The notes: a model not told the origin generated them from the sequence alone. 15,355 bases of DNA from CAZOHN01 sp964579325 (GCA_964579325.1 CAZOHN010000072.1:1-15355); one strand, 5' to 3'. Numbered from the stretch's first letter, positions 7,625 to 14,939 are shown. Translations and numbers: made by a program.

Positions 7625-8992
7625 TTACATCAACTTGCGGCGCCGTGTCACGCGGATATCGAGGTCGGTGATCTTCTTGCGCAAGGTATTGCGGTTGATG
7701 CCGAGAAGATCGGCACATTTCGCCTGGTTTCCGCCTGTCGCATCGAGGGCGATCTCGATCAGCGGCAGCTCGACCTCCTTCAGGATCCGGTCATAGAGGC
7801 CCGGCGGTGGCAGGACCCCGCCGTGCAGATCGAAATAGCGGCGCAGGTGCTTGGCGACCGAGGCGGTGAGCCGGTCGCCCTCGCCCGCACCGCGCAGCGG
7901 TTCCATCGCGGGCTGGTTGCCCAGCACCGCCTCGACCTCTGCGCGGCCGATCTCTTCCTCGGCGCTCGTGACGACAAGACGCCGGATGGTGTTTTCGAGC
8001 TGCCGCACGTTTCCCGGCCAGGAATAGGTGCGGATCAGGTCCATCGCCTCTGTCCTGAGCCGCCGGGGCGGCCCCGAGGGATCGGCGCGGCCGAGGAAAT
8101 GCTCGGCCAGCAGGGGAATGTCCTCGACACGTTCGCGCAGCGACGGCACCGTCAGCGTGACGCCGCCGAGACGGTAGTACAGGTCCTGCCGGAAAAGTCC
8201 CGATTCCATGCGCGGCACGAGGTCTGCCTGCGAGGTCGCCATGATCCGCGGCGCGCTATCGGTCAGGGCATCCAGCATCCGCACGATCCGGGCCTGAGTC
8301 TCGGCGTCGAAATCGCCCACCTCGTCGAAGAGGAGCGTTCCGCCCTTGGCGCGGGCAAGCACGGTCGACGGCCCGTCCATGCCCTGCAGGTCGGACGCCT
8401 GCGCCACCACGAAGGGCAGCGTGCGCCGGTCGGAGAAATCGTGGATCGCCCGCGCCACCAAGCTCTTGCCGGTGCCGGATTCGCCGGTGATCAGGACGGG
8501 GATGTCGGTGTTCATCACCCGTGCCACAAGCCGGTAGAGCTGCTGCATCGCGGGTGTGCGGCCGACGAGCGGCAGGTCCTCGCCAGTGCGCACCTCGGCC
8601 CTTGGCTGCGGACGGGCGGCCACCCGGCGCTTCTGTTCGAGCGCGCGGGCGGCCCGCTTCATCAGGTCGGGAAGGTCGAAGGGCTTGGGCAGGTAGTCGA
8701 AGGCTTCCTTCTCGGCGGCCTGGATCGCCGTCATGATCGTGTTCTGGGCGGAAATCACGATCACCGGCAGGCCCGGACGCTGTTCGGTGATCTTCGGCAG
8801 CGCCTCGAGCCCGTTGCCATCGGGCATCACGACGTCGGAGATCACGAGGTCGCCCTTGCCCTCCTCGACCCATCGCATGAGCGTCACCATCGACGACGTC
8901 GCGTGCACCCGGCACCCCGCCCGCGTGAGGGCCTGCGTGAGCACGGTGCGGATCGTGCGGTCGTCATCGGCGACGAGAACGGTTCCGTCCAT
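7625..8992 (-). CDS. ntrC: nitrogen regulation protein NR(I), NtrC (Rhodobacter-type, lacking GAFTGA)
   Basis: NtrC is the nitrogen-limitation transcription activator phosphorylated by NtrB. The 455 residues start with a receiver domain carrying D10/D11, phospho-acceptor D53 (ISDVVMPDGNG), S81 and K103. The AAA+ domain has Walker A GESGTGKS (170-177), Walker B GGTLLFDEVGDF (217-228), FRQDLYYRLGG (267-277) and SWPGNVRQLENTIRRLV (324-340). The C-terminal Fis-type helix-turn-helix (about 410-446) contains GGNQAKCADLLGINRNTLRK. The segment that in sigma-54 activators carries ESELFGHEKGAFTGA is missing: Walker A lysine to Walker B aspartate is 47 residues, roughly 17 fewer than I recall for enteric NtrC. 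In Rhodobacter capsulatus, NtrC of this kind works without RpoN on sigma-70 promoters. The ATG at 8992 follows the ntrB stop by 1 bp. AAGGAG lies about 10 nt upstream. Confidence 0.96.
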   Translation of the reverse strand: MDGTVLVADDDRTIRTVLTQALTRAGCRVHATSSMVTLMRWVEEGKGDLVISDVVMPDGNGLEALPKITEQRPGLPVIVISAQNTIMTAIQAAEKEAFDYLPKPFDLPDLMKRAARALEQKRRVAARPQPRAEVRTGEDLPLVGRTPAMQQLYRLVARVMNTDIPVLITGESGTGKSLVARAIHDFSDRRTLPFVVAQASDLQGMDGPSTVLARAKGGTLLFDEVGDFDAETQARIVRMLDALTDSAPRIMATSQADLVPRMESGLFRQDLYYRLGGVTLTVPSLRERVEDIPLLAEHFLGRADPSGPPRRLRTEAMDLIRTYSWPGNVRQLENTIRRLVVTSAEEEIGRAEVEAVLGNQPAMEPLRGAGEGDRLTASVAKHLRRYFDLHGGVLPPPGLYDRILKEVELPLIEIALDATGGNQAKCADLLGINRNTLRKKITDLDIRVTRRRKLM

Positions 8993-8993
8993 C

Positions 8994-10079
8994 TCAGTCG
9001 GTCTCCTTCTGGGCTGGTGCCTCTTTCGGCGCCATGGGAAGCGATATGCGGAAGGTGGTGCGGCCCGGCACGCTGTCGACACTGATCCAGCCGTCGTGCT
9101 CGGACACGATCTTGGACACCAGCGCCAGACCGAGCCCGGTGCCGTTCTCGCGGCCGGAGACGAAGGGCTCGAAGGCATCTGCGGCAATGGCGGGCGGGAT
9201 GCCGGGACCGTCGTCGGTGATCTCGACCACGAGCGGCAGGGCGAGCCCCTGCCCGTCCGAACGGCGCAGCCTCAGCGACAGGTCGTAGGAGGTGCGCAGC
9301 CGGATCGTGCCGCCGCCCGGGCTGGCTTCGGCCGCGTTCTTGAGGAGGTTGAGGAGCACTTGCACCATCTGGTCGGCATCGACCCAGGTCGGCGGAAGCG
9401 AGGGATCATAGTCCTCGAGGATCGTCATGTGCGCTGCAAAGCCCACCAGCGCCGAACGTCGCGCCCTGTCGAGGAGGTCGTGGATGTTCACCGCCCTGCG
9501 CTCGGGCGGGCGGAGGTTGCCGAACTGCTCCACCTGTTCGAGAAGCTTCACGATGCGACGGGTCTCATCGACGATAAGATCAGTAAGTTCCAGATCTTCC
9601 CCGGTGAGGTTCATGCTGAGAAGCTGTGCCGCGCCGGTGATACCCGCAAGCGGGTTCTTGATCTCGTGCGCCAGCATCTCGGCCATGCCGATGGCAGATT
9701 TCGCCGCAGACTTGACAGAGTGCGCGCGCTCGAGCCGGTCTGCGATCTCGCGGCTGGCGATCAGCAGGAGAACGCGCTCGGGGTCGTCGGCCACCGGCGC
9801 GATCTGGAGCGAGCAATGGAACGGGGCGCGGTCGCCCGCGGTCAGTTCGACGTCGTTCACGAAGACCGCGGCCCGGTCCTGCCGGACCCGGGTCAGCGCC
9901 CCTTCGAGCGGAGCATCGACCAGAAGCTTGTCCCAGATCGGCTGGCCGCGCAGGCTCTTCGCGCTGGCGTTCATGAACTGCTCGGCGGCGAGGTTGATTT
10001 CCTCGATCCGGTCACTGCCGTCGACAATGAAGGTCGGCACCGGCAGCGAGGCCCAGAGACTCTCGGCGTCGAGTTTCAT
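8994..10079 (-). CDS. ntrB: nitrogen regulation sensor kinase/phosphatase NR(II), NtrB
   Basis: NtrB is the soluble PII-controlled histidine kinase/phosphatase acting on NtrC. The 361 residues have no membrane segment. A PAS domain (about 5-110) starts MKLDAESLWASLPVPTFIVD. The HisKA domain has phospho-acceptor H138 in MLAHEIKNPLAGITGAAQLL. HATPase_c shows N-box LLNLLKNAAEA (242-252), G1 DDGPGIPP (289-296), F-box DAFEPFVSG (301-309) and G2 ENGTGLGLALVSK (311-323). The ATG at 10079 overlaps the dusB stop (ATGA). An open frame extending to 10820 is only an antisense-like shadow through dusB. The gene ends 1 bp before ntrC, so kinase and regulator are tightly coupled. Confidence 0.97.
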   Translation of the reverse strand: MKLDAESLWASLPVPTFIVDGSDRIEEINLAAEQFMNASAKSLRGQPIWDKLLVDAPLEGALTRVRQDRAAVFVNDVELTAGDRAPFHCSLQIAPVADDPERVLLLIASREIADRLERAHSVKSAAKSAIGMAEMLAHEIKNPLAGITGAAQLLSMNLTGEDLELTDLIVDETRRIVKLLEQVEQFGNLRPPERRAVNIHDLLDRARRSALVGFAAHMTILEDYDPSLPPTWVDADQMVQVLLNLLKNAAEASPGGGTIRLRTSYDLSLRLRRSDGQGLALPLVVEITDDGPGIPPAIAADAFEPFVSGRENGTGLGLALVSKIVSEHDGWISVDSVPGRTTFRISLPMAPKEAPAQKETD

Positions 10080-11068
10080 GCCGCGATGGCCTCCCCGGCG
10101 AAGGCCTCGTCGAGCCTCGCGAATACCGGACCCGGCTCGGCGGCGGTAAGGATCGCCTGACGGAGGATGGTGGGAGTGCCTGCGTGATCCATGTACCACC
10201 CAAGGTGCTTGCGCGCCATCTTCAGCCCGAGATCCTTGCCATAGAACGTCAGCATCGCCTCGTAATGCCCTGCAACAAAAACCGAAAGATCGGTACCCTG
10301 CGGTGCGGTCCGCGCCGGGCGGCCCGACAACCGCGCGGCGATCTGGCCTGGTAGCCAGGGCCGGCCGCGCGCGCCGCGCCCGACCATCACCCCAGCCGCG
10401 CCGGACGCCTTCATCGCGGCACGGGCGCTTGGCGCATCCACGATGTCGCCGTTGGCCAGAACCGGAATCCGCACCGCCTGCACCACTGCGCTGATCGCCG
10501 CCCAGTCGGCCCGCCCGGTGTAGAACTGTTGCCGGGTGCGGCCGTGGATCGTGATCATCGCGACGCCGGCCGTCTCCGCGGCGCGCGCCAGTTGGGCTGC
10601 GTTCAGGCAGTCGCCGTCCCAGCCGAGCCGGGTCTTGAGCGTCACCGGCACCTTCACCGCCCCCACCACCGCCTCGATCAACCGAAGCGCGAGCGGCAGG
10701 TCGCGCAGGAGCGCCGAGCCGGACAGGCCGTTGGTCACCTTCTTGGCGGGGCATCCCATGTTGATGTCGATGACCCGCGCGCCCATCGCTTCGACCATGC
10801 GTGCCGCCTCGGCCATCCATTCGGGCTCGCGCCCCGCGAGTTGCACCGCCGACGCCGCCTCGCCCAGCCCCAGTTCGGCGCGCGCCCGCGCCTCGGGACG
10901 GGACTGCACCATCTCGCGGCTCGCGACCATCTCGCTCACCACGAGGCCAGCCCCCAGTCCGGCGACGAGGCGGCGGAACGGCAGGTCGGTGATGCCGGCC
11001 ATGGGTGCAAGCGCCACCGGGGTGGCGCCGAAGGCGTCGAGGGCGCTATCCGCCAACTGAATGGCCAA
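10076..11068 (-). CDS. dusB: tRNA dihydrouridine synthase DusB (NifR3)
   Basis: DusB is an FMN-dependent enzyme that reduces uridine to dihydrouridine in the tRNA D-loop. The product from the chosen start has 330 residues, the normal size. A TIM-barrel N-terminus VALAPMAGITDLPFRRLVAGLG is followed by NMGCPAKKVTNGLSGSALL (with the catalytic cysteine), VTLKTRLGWDG, ITIHGRTRQQFYTGRADWAAI, VLANGDI and GVMVGRGARGRPWL. All are hallmark Dus motifs. The start is TTG at 11068 (LAIQLADSALDAF), with AAGGA about 8 nt upstream. The in-frame ATG at 11167 would add a 33-residue extension that does not look like Dus and would occupy the promoter region. The gene was named nifR3 in Rhodobacter capsulatus, where it heads the ntrBC operon as here. 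Its stop overlaps the ntrB start. Confidence 0.95.
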   Translation of the reverse strand: MAIQLADSALDAFGATPVALAPMAGITDLPFRRLVAGLGAGLVVSEMVASREMVQSRPEARARAELGLGEAASAVQLAGREPEWMAEAARMVEAMGARVIDINMGCPAKKVTNGLSGSALLRDLPLALRLIEAVVGAVKVPVTLKTRLGWDGDCLNAAQLARAAETAGVAMITIHGRTRQQFYTGRADWAAISAVVQAVRIPVLANGDIVDAPSARAAMKASGAAGVMVGRGARGRPWLPGQIAARLSGRPARTAPQGTDLSVFVAGHYEAMLTFYGKDLGLKMARKHLGWYMDHAGTPTILRQAILTAAEPGPVFARLDEAFAGEAIAA

Positions 11069-11201
11069 ATGCCTAATCCTTGTGCGTTCGAGCCGTGCGT
11101 ACCTGCTCCACCCTGGCAATGCAACGTGGCGCGCAGCCTCCCCCCGTACCAGACACGCAACGCCCAAAAATTGAGCGGAAATTCCCCCGCGCGAAGTGCC
11201 G

Positions 11202-11230
11202 TTGTCACCCTTCTCGCCACGCCCTAAAGA
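11202..11230 (+). promoter_or_regulatory. candidate ispDF promoter, possibly leaderless
   Basis: TTGTCA (11202-11207, five of six to the -35 consensus) and TAAAGA (11225-11230, three of six to the -10) are separated by exactly 17 bp. The -10 ends only 6 bp before the ispDF ATG at 11237, so a normal start point would fall at or next to the ATG. The rest of the 168-bp dusB-ispDF gap must also hold the promoter for the dusB-ntr operon. I found no pair of boxes there good enough to annotate. Confidence 0.4.
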
Positions 11231-11236
11231 TCAGCC

Positions 11237-12367
11237 ATGACGATCGCCGCCATCATCGTCGCCGCCGGGCGAGGAACGCGCGCCGGGGGGGCGCTTGCCA
11301 AACAGTGGCAGAGCCTGGGAAATCGCCCGGTGCTGGCCCATACGCTCGCGGCCTTCTCGGGCTTCGGGCGCGTTGTCCTCGTCCTGCATCGCGACGATTT
11401 CGAACGTGCCGATTCCTTGCCCGAAGCCACTGGAGCGATGCGGGTTGTCGGCGGTGCGACGCGCGCTGCCTCGGTGCGCGCCGCGCTCGAGGCGCTGGCC
11501 GGAACCGGCACCTCGCGCGTCCTGATCCACGATGCCGCCCGTCCGCTCGTCACGCCCGCGCTGATCGCACGGGTCGTGGCCGCGCTCGATCGCGGGCCCG
11601 CGGCCGCGCCGGGCCTGCCGGTGACAGATGCGCTCTGGCGCGCCGATGGCGGCTTGGTGGCCGGCACGGCCGATCGCAACGGCCTCGTGGCCGCGCAGAC
11701 CCCGCAGGGCTTCCGCTATGACGCGATCCTTGCGGCGCACCGGGCGCACGGTGGCGAGGCCGCCGACGACGTCGAGGTGGCGCGCGCGGCGGGGCTTGCG
11801 GTCGAGATCGTCCCCGGCGAGGCGCGCAACCTGAAGATCACCTTGCCCGACGACTTCGCCCGCGCCAGGGCGCTGATGGGAGAGACCATGGATATACGCA
11901 CCGGCACCGGCTTCGACGTTCACGCCTTCGGGGCTGGCAACCACGTCACCTTGTGCGGCGTCGCCATCCCGCATCATCGCGGCCTGCTCGGCCACTCCGA
12001 CGCCGATGTGGGGATGCACGCGCTGACCGATGCGATCTATGGCGCGCTGGCCGATGGCGACATCGGCCGGCATTTCCCGCCGTCGGACCCGCAGTGGAAG
12101 GGCGCCGCCTCCGAGATCTTCCTGTCGCACGCGGCGGCACGCGCCCGGGAACGCGGCTTTGCGATCTCGAACTGCGACGTGACGCTGATCTGCGAACATC
12201 CGAAGATCGGCCCTCATGCGTCTGATATGATGGATAAAATCGCCTCCATCCTCGGGATCGAGACAGGTCGCGTGAGCGTCAAGGCCACAACCTCCGAGCG
12301 GCTCGGCTTCACAGGACGGGAAGAGGGGATCGCCGCCATGGCCTCGGTCACTTTGGTCGCGCCATGA
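11237..12367 (+). CDS. ispDF: bifunctional IspD/IspF (MEP cytidylyltransferase / MEcPP synthase)
   Basis: This fusion catalyses two steps of the non-mevalonate isoprenoid pathway: CTP-dependent conversion of MEP to CDP-ME, and cyclisation of CDP-ME 2-phosphate to MEcPP. Residues 1 to about 215 are IspD, with the nucleotide-binding start AAIIVAAGRGTRAGGALAKQ (4-23), VLIHDAARPLV (95-105) and AAQTPQGFR (152-160). Residues from 218 to the end are IspF, beginning MDIRTGTGFDVHAFG. Metal ligands are D227, H229 and H261, and the motif TTSERLGFTGREEG (351-364) is present. The domains join by a short linker with an internal ATG (M218) at the usual IspF start. The 376 residues match the alphaproteobacterial fusion. 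There is no clear Shine-Dalgarno before the ATG at 11237. The stop overlaps the pgpA ATG (ATGA). Confidence 0.97.
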   Translation: MTIAAIIVAAGRGTRAGGALAKQWQSLGNRPVLAHTLAAFSGFGRVVLVLHRDDFERADSLPEATGAMRVVGGATRAASVRAALEALAGTGTSRVLIHDAARPLVTPALIARVVAALDRGPAAAPGLPVTDALWRADGGLVAGTADRNGLVAAQTPQGFRYDAILAAHRAHGGEAADDVEVARAAGLAVEIVPGEARNLKITLPDDFARARALMGETMDIRTGTGFDVHAFGAGNHVTLCGVAIPHHRGLLGHSDADVGMHALTDAIYGALADGDIGRHFPPSDPQWKGAASEIFLSHAAARARERGFAISNCDVTLICEHPKIGPHASDMMDKIASILGIETGRVSVKATTSERLGFTGREEGIAAMASVTLVAP

Positions 12368-12855
12368 TCCGCGCCATCGCAAGCTTCGGCTACGTCGGCT
12401 ACCTGCGCCCCGCGCCGGGCACATGGGGGTCGCTTGCCGCGCTGCCCATCGCCTGGGCCATCCATGTCCTCGGCGGTCCGCTCGCGCTGCTCGTCGCCAT
12501 CGGCCTCGCCACCGGGATCGGCCTTTGGGTGACCGCGCTGATCCTGCCGGACAGCGACGACGGCGATCCATCGTGGATCGTGATCGACGAGGTCGCCGGG
12601 CAATGGCTGGCGCTTCTGCCGGTGTCGTTCGGAGCATCGCACGCGGGCGCGGACATGCTGGCGCTCTGGCCCGGCTGGGTCGTGGCGTTCCTGGTGTTCC
12701 GGCTCTTCGACATCTGGAAGCCCGGTCCCATCGGCTGGGTCGACCGGCGCGGGGGGGCTGCGGGCGTGATGCTCGACGACCTGATGGCGGGGGCCTGCGG
12801 CGCGGTGGCCGTGGGCCTTGGCGCCTGGCTGTCGCACGGGGTAATTGGGTTGTGA
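12364..12855 (+). CDS. pgpA: phosphatidylglycerophosphatase A
   Basis: PgpA dephosphorylates phosphatidylglycerophosphate to phosphatidylglycerol in the inner membrane. The 163 residues match the family. Motifs are FGYVGYLRPAPGTWGSLAAL (8-27), the acidic segment DPSWIVIDEVAGQWLAL (68-84) and FRLFDIWKPGPIGWVDRR (112-129), followed by GAAGVMLDDLMAG (131-143), which supplies the conserved aspartates. Hydrophobic segments at about 24-60, 80-112 and 142-160 fit a small membrane protein. The start ATG overlaps the ispDF stop by 4 bp and the stop overlaps the next gene's GTG, so all three genes are probably translated from one mRNA by coupling. Confidence 0.95.
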   Translation: MIRAIASFGYVGYLRPAPGTWGSLAALPIAWAIHVLGGPLALLVAIGLATGIGLWVTALILPDSDDGDPSWIVIDEVAGQWLALLPVSFGASHAGADMLALWPGWVVAFLVFRLFDIWKPGPIGWVDRRGGAAGVMLDDLMAGACGAVAVGLGAWLSHGVIGL

Positions 12856-13334
12856 GCCGCGCCGCCGACCTCGTGGCCCGCGCCCGTGCGGCGGGGGTAA
12901 TGATCGCCACCGCCGAAAGCTGCACCGGCGGACTGGTGTCCGGGGCGATCACCGATGTTCCGGGGTCGTCCGACGTGTTCGACCGGGGGTTCGTCACCTA
13001 TTCGAACGCCGCCAAGGAGGCGATGCTGGGCGTCCGCCCTGTGACGCTTGCCGCATATGGGGCCGTGTCCGAAGAGGTCGCGCGCGAGATGGCCGAAGGG
13101 GCGCTTGCGCGCTCTGACGCCGGGCTGGCGGTCTCGATCACCGGGATCGCCGGTCCCGGTGGATCGGAGCACAAGCCGGAGGGGCGGGTCTGCTTCGGGC
13201 TGGCCACCCTTGGCCGTCCGACGCGCGCCGAGTCGGTGGACTTCGGCGCCCTTGGCCGCGATCGGGTGCGGGCCGAAAGCGTCGCGCGGGCGATCGGACT
13301 GTTGACCGAGGCGCTTGCCGCGCCTCAGGGGTGA
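12852..13334 (+). CDS. pncC: CinA C-terminal-domain protein, nicotinamide-nucleotide amidase (PncC)
   Basis: The product belongs to the CinA C-terminal family, whose members deamidate nicotinamide mononucleotide to nicotinate mononucleotide in pyridine-nucleotide salvage. The 160 residues are the stand-alone amidase domain without the MoeA-like N-terminal half of full CinA. Visible motifs are MIATAESCTGGLVSGAITDV (17-36, with the proposed nucleophile S23), GSSDVFDRGFVTYSNAAKEA (38-57), AVSEEVAREMAEGA (71-84) and SITGIAGPGG (95-104). GTG at 12852 is the start because it overlaps the pgpA stop as GTGA and gives the expected family length. The longer frame back to 12423 is a shadow of pgpA. The 3' end overlaps the convergent esterase gene by 10 bp, so no terminator fits between them. 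Confidence 0.93.
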   Translation: MSRAADLVARARAAGVMIATAESCTGGLVSGAITDVPGSSDVFDRGFVTYSNAAKEAMLGVRPVTLAAYGAVSEEVAREMAEGALARSDAGLAVSITGIAGPGGSEHKPEGRVCFGLATLGRPTRAESVDFGALGRDRVRAESVARAIGLLTEALAAPQG

Positions 13335-14275
13335 AGCGCGAAGAACCGCAGGATCTCGGTGTTGGCGTCGATGTCTCGGGTGTCGCCACCCTGCCGCCCC
13401 GCACGCCGCCCGCCCGGCCAGACATGGCCGCCGCCCTCGACCGTCAGCAAACGGATCCGTGTGCGGCCCCCGGCGTCCCGCCAGTCTTCCGCGATCACAC
13501 GAGTGCCGTCGGCCACGGGGTCGATCACGCTGCGGACCGGGGGGCCGCCGACACCGTTGGCCCGTGCGAAGGCGGTGACGATGTCGCGCACCGGGGCAAA
13601 GCGTGCACCGGTCGAGCCCTCGCCCACGCCGCCGGCGTAGGGCACCCGGGTATCTGCGGTTCCGTGGATGTGCAGAAGCGGCACCGGGCCGCGGATCCGG
13701 ACGTTCGGGTCCATCGTTCCTGCCACTCCGGCGGCGGCGCGCACCGCGCGGGGCCGCGCGGCGGCATAGCGTTCGGCCATCATCGACCCGTTCGACATGC
13801 CGGTGACGTAGACGCGCCCCGCATCCACACCAAAGCGGCGCGCGGCATCGGCGACGACGGCATCAAGAAAGGCCACGTCGTCGATCCCGGCCCGCACCGC
13901 GTAAGCGCAACAGATGCCCGCGTTCCAGGTCAGAAGGCGAGACCGTCCCGAACCGGCCGGGTAGATCACGGCATAGCCGGCAGTGTTGGCCGGCCGGGTC
14001 AGACCGGCATTCCGGGCGAACTGATCGGGGTTTCCGCCACCACCGTGCAGCGCAAGGATCATCGGTGCGCCCTGCCGCTGCGCAGGCAGGTCAATGCGAT
14101 AGAACCGGCCGTCAGGCAGTGTGACCTCGCGGGTCTCCGCGCCGAGCGCGCTTGCCGCCGAGACGAGGACGAGCCCCAGAAGCAGAAACACTGCGGCGCG
14201 CGCGAGGGGCCCGCGGCGGCGGAGACAAGGCTCAGTCGATGTTTGGCGCGGCGCAAGTCGGGCGGGACGGATCAT
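13325..14275 (-). CDS. secreted PHB depolymerase/LpqC-family esterase
   Basis: The product is an alpha/beta-hydrolase of the LpqC/poly(3-hydroxybutyrate) depolymerase/feruloyl esterase group (COG3509 type). From the ATG at 14275 it has 316 residues. A signal peptide is clear: basic RRRGPLAR (19-26), hydrophobic AAVFLLLGLVLVSAASA (27-43) and a likely cleavage after LGA (44-46), so it is exported. The mature part has the oxyanion-side motif LALHGGGGNP (74-83), nucleophile S161 in GMSNG (159-163), probable acid D208 in HIHGTADTRVPY, and H284 in GGGHVWPGG. Three cysteines are visible, at 17, 122 and 123, the last two in GICCAY. GGAGAG precedes the ATG by about 6 nt. Short-chain ester, polyester or aromatic ester substrates cannot be told apart by sequence. 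It looks monocistronic and sits between otherwise housekeeping genes. Confidence 0.88.
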   Translation of the reverse strand: MIRPARLAPRQTSTEPCLRRRGPLARAAVFLLLGLVLVSAASALGAETREVTLPDGRFYRIDLPAQRQGAPMILALHGGGGNPDQFARNAGLTRPANTAGYAVIYPAGSGRSRLLTWNAGICCAYAVRAGIDDVAFLDAVVADAARRFGVDAGRVYVTGMSNGSMMAERYAAARPRAVRAAAGVAGTMDPNVRIRGPVPLLHIHGTADTRVPYAGGVGEGSTGARFAPVRDIVTAFARANGVGGPPVRSVIDPVADGTRVIAEDWRDAGGRTRIRLLTVEGGGHVWPGGRRAGRQGGDTRDIDANTEILRFFALHP

Positions 14276-14426
14276 GGCAGCTCTCCGGTCGGTGTTGTGG
14301 CGAGAGGAACGCACATGGCGCCGGGTTCCGTCGCGTCCGGGCCGGGGGTTTTCCGTCCGTTGACGCAACAGCGACGATCACGGCCCACGCCCCAGGCCGA
14401 CACCCGGGAAGAAACGGCGACCGATC
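14276..14426. other. intergenic stretch between START-domain gene and esterase
   Basis: This 151-bp stretch lies between the end of the START-domain gene and the esterase ATG. It must hold the esterase promoter unless that gene is read through from upstream. I see no convincing -35/-10 pair and no hairpin followed by a T-run. Open frames crossing it are extensions of the esterase frame (to 14368) or antisense shadows. The esterase ribosome-binding site GGAGAG lies at its left edge. Confidence 0.5.
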
Positions 14427-14891
14427 TCAGACCGAGAGCACCCGTGGCCCGTAGAGGTCCGCCGCGCGCCGCTCGAAGGCGCGGACCACACGTTGCATCG
14501 CCTCGTTGAACACGACCCCGATGATCCCCTGAAGGATCGCGTTGCGGAACTCGAAATCCACGAAGAACTCGACCTTGCAACCTCCCTGCGGGCGCTCGCG
14601 GAACTCCCAGGTCGAGCGCATGTGCCGGAACGGGCCGTCGATGTACTCGGTCTCGATCCGCCGCCGGTCGGGATAGAGCACGACACGGCTGCCGAACCGT
14701 TCGCGGAACACCTTGAACGAGATCACGAGGTCGGCCTCCATCACCTCGTGATCCTCATGGATGTGCCGCGACCTGATCCGCGCAGCCGAGGTCCAGGGCA
14801 GGAACTGCGGATACGAGGCGACGTCGGCCACAAGATCGTACATTTCGGCCGCCGTCCAGGGCAGGTCCTTGGTTTCTCTGTGCGTGGGCAT
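14427..14891 (-). CDS. COQ10/RatA-family START-domain protein (SRPBCC superfamily)
   Basis: The 154 residues form one START-like lipid-binding fold. The start MPTHRETKDLPWTAAEMYDL is followed by VADVASYPQFLPW (21-33), EADLVISFKVFRERFGSRV (52-70), DGPFRHMRSTWEF (85-97), the strand VEFFVDFEFRN (107-117) and the C-terminal helix FNEAMQRVVRAFERRAADLYG (about 128-148). This matches the COQ10 group, which binds ubiquinone in mitochondria. Bacterial members are often annotated as RatA toxin because E. coli RatA was reported to block 70S assembly. A ubiquinone-related role is more plausible here than a toxin role, since no antitoxin partner is adjacent. The ATG at 14891 was chosen over a TTG at 14918. 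GAGGAG lies about 10 nt upstream. The gene is divergent from hpt across 73 bp. Confidence 0.9.
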   Translation of the reverse strand: MPTHRETKDLPWTAAEMYDLVADVASYPQFLPWTSAARIRSRHIHEDHEVMEADLVISFKVFRERFGSRVVLYPDRRRIETEYIDGPFRHMRSTWEFRERPQGGCKVEFFVDFEFRNAILQGIIGVVFNEAMQRVVRAFERRAADLYGPRVLSV

Positions 14892-14911
14892 CCGCGCCCC
14901 ACTCCTCCCCC

Positions 14912-14939
14912 GTGACAATGGCTGCCCATTACGTAGACT
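14912..14939 (+). promoter_or_regulatory. candidate hpt promoter
   Basis: GTGACA (14912-14917, five of six to the -35 consensus) and TAGACT (14934-14939, four of six to the -10) are 16 bp apart. They lie 25 bp upstream of the hpt ATG, which leaves room for a short leader carrying AAGGG about 7 nt before the ATG. The same 73-bp gap must also drive the divergent START-domain gene. On the minus strand only a weak TTGATT (14955-14950) is visible. Confidence 0.4.

Noticed and set aside
5283..7796. Plus-strand open frame (837 codons) opposite ntrY
   Set aside because: Low-complexity charged sequence antisense to a complete NtrY; no start signal or recognisable domain.
7262..9085. Plus-strand open frame (607 codons) opposite ntrC and the ntrY 5' end
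   Set aside because: Antisense shadow that crosses gene borders without any domain; NtrC on the other strand carries all its motifs.
8733..10160. Plus-strand open frame (475 codons) opposite ntrB
   Set aside because: Antisense to an intact NtrB, with no motif or ribosome-binding site.
13331..14509. Plus-strand open frame (392 codons) opposite the esterase
   Set aside because: Compositionally a shadow; the opposite strand encodes a signal peptide and catalytic triad in correct order.
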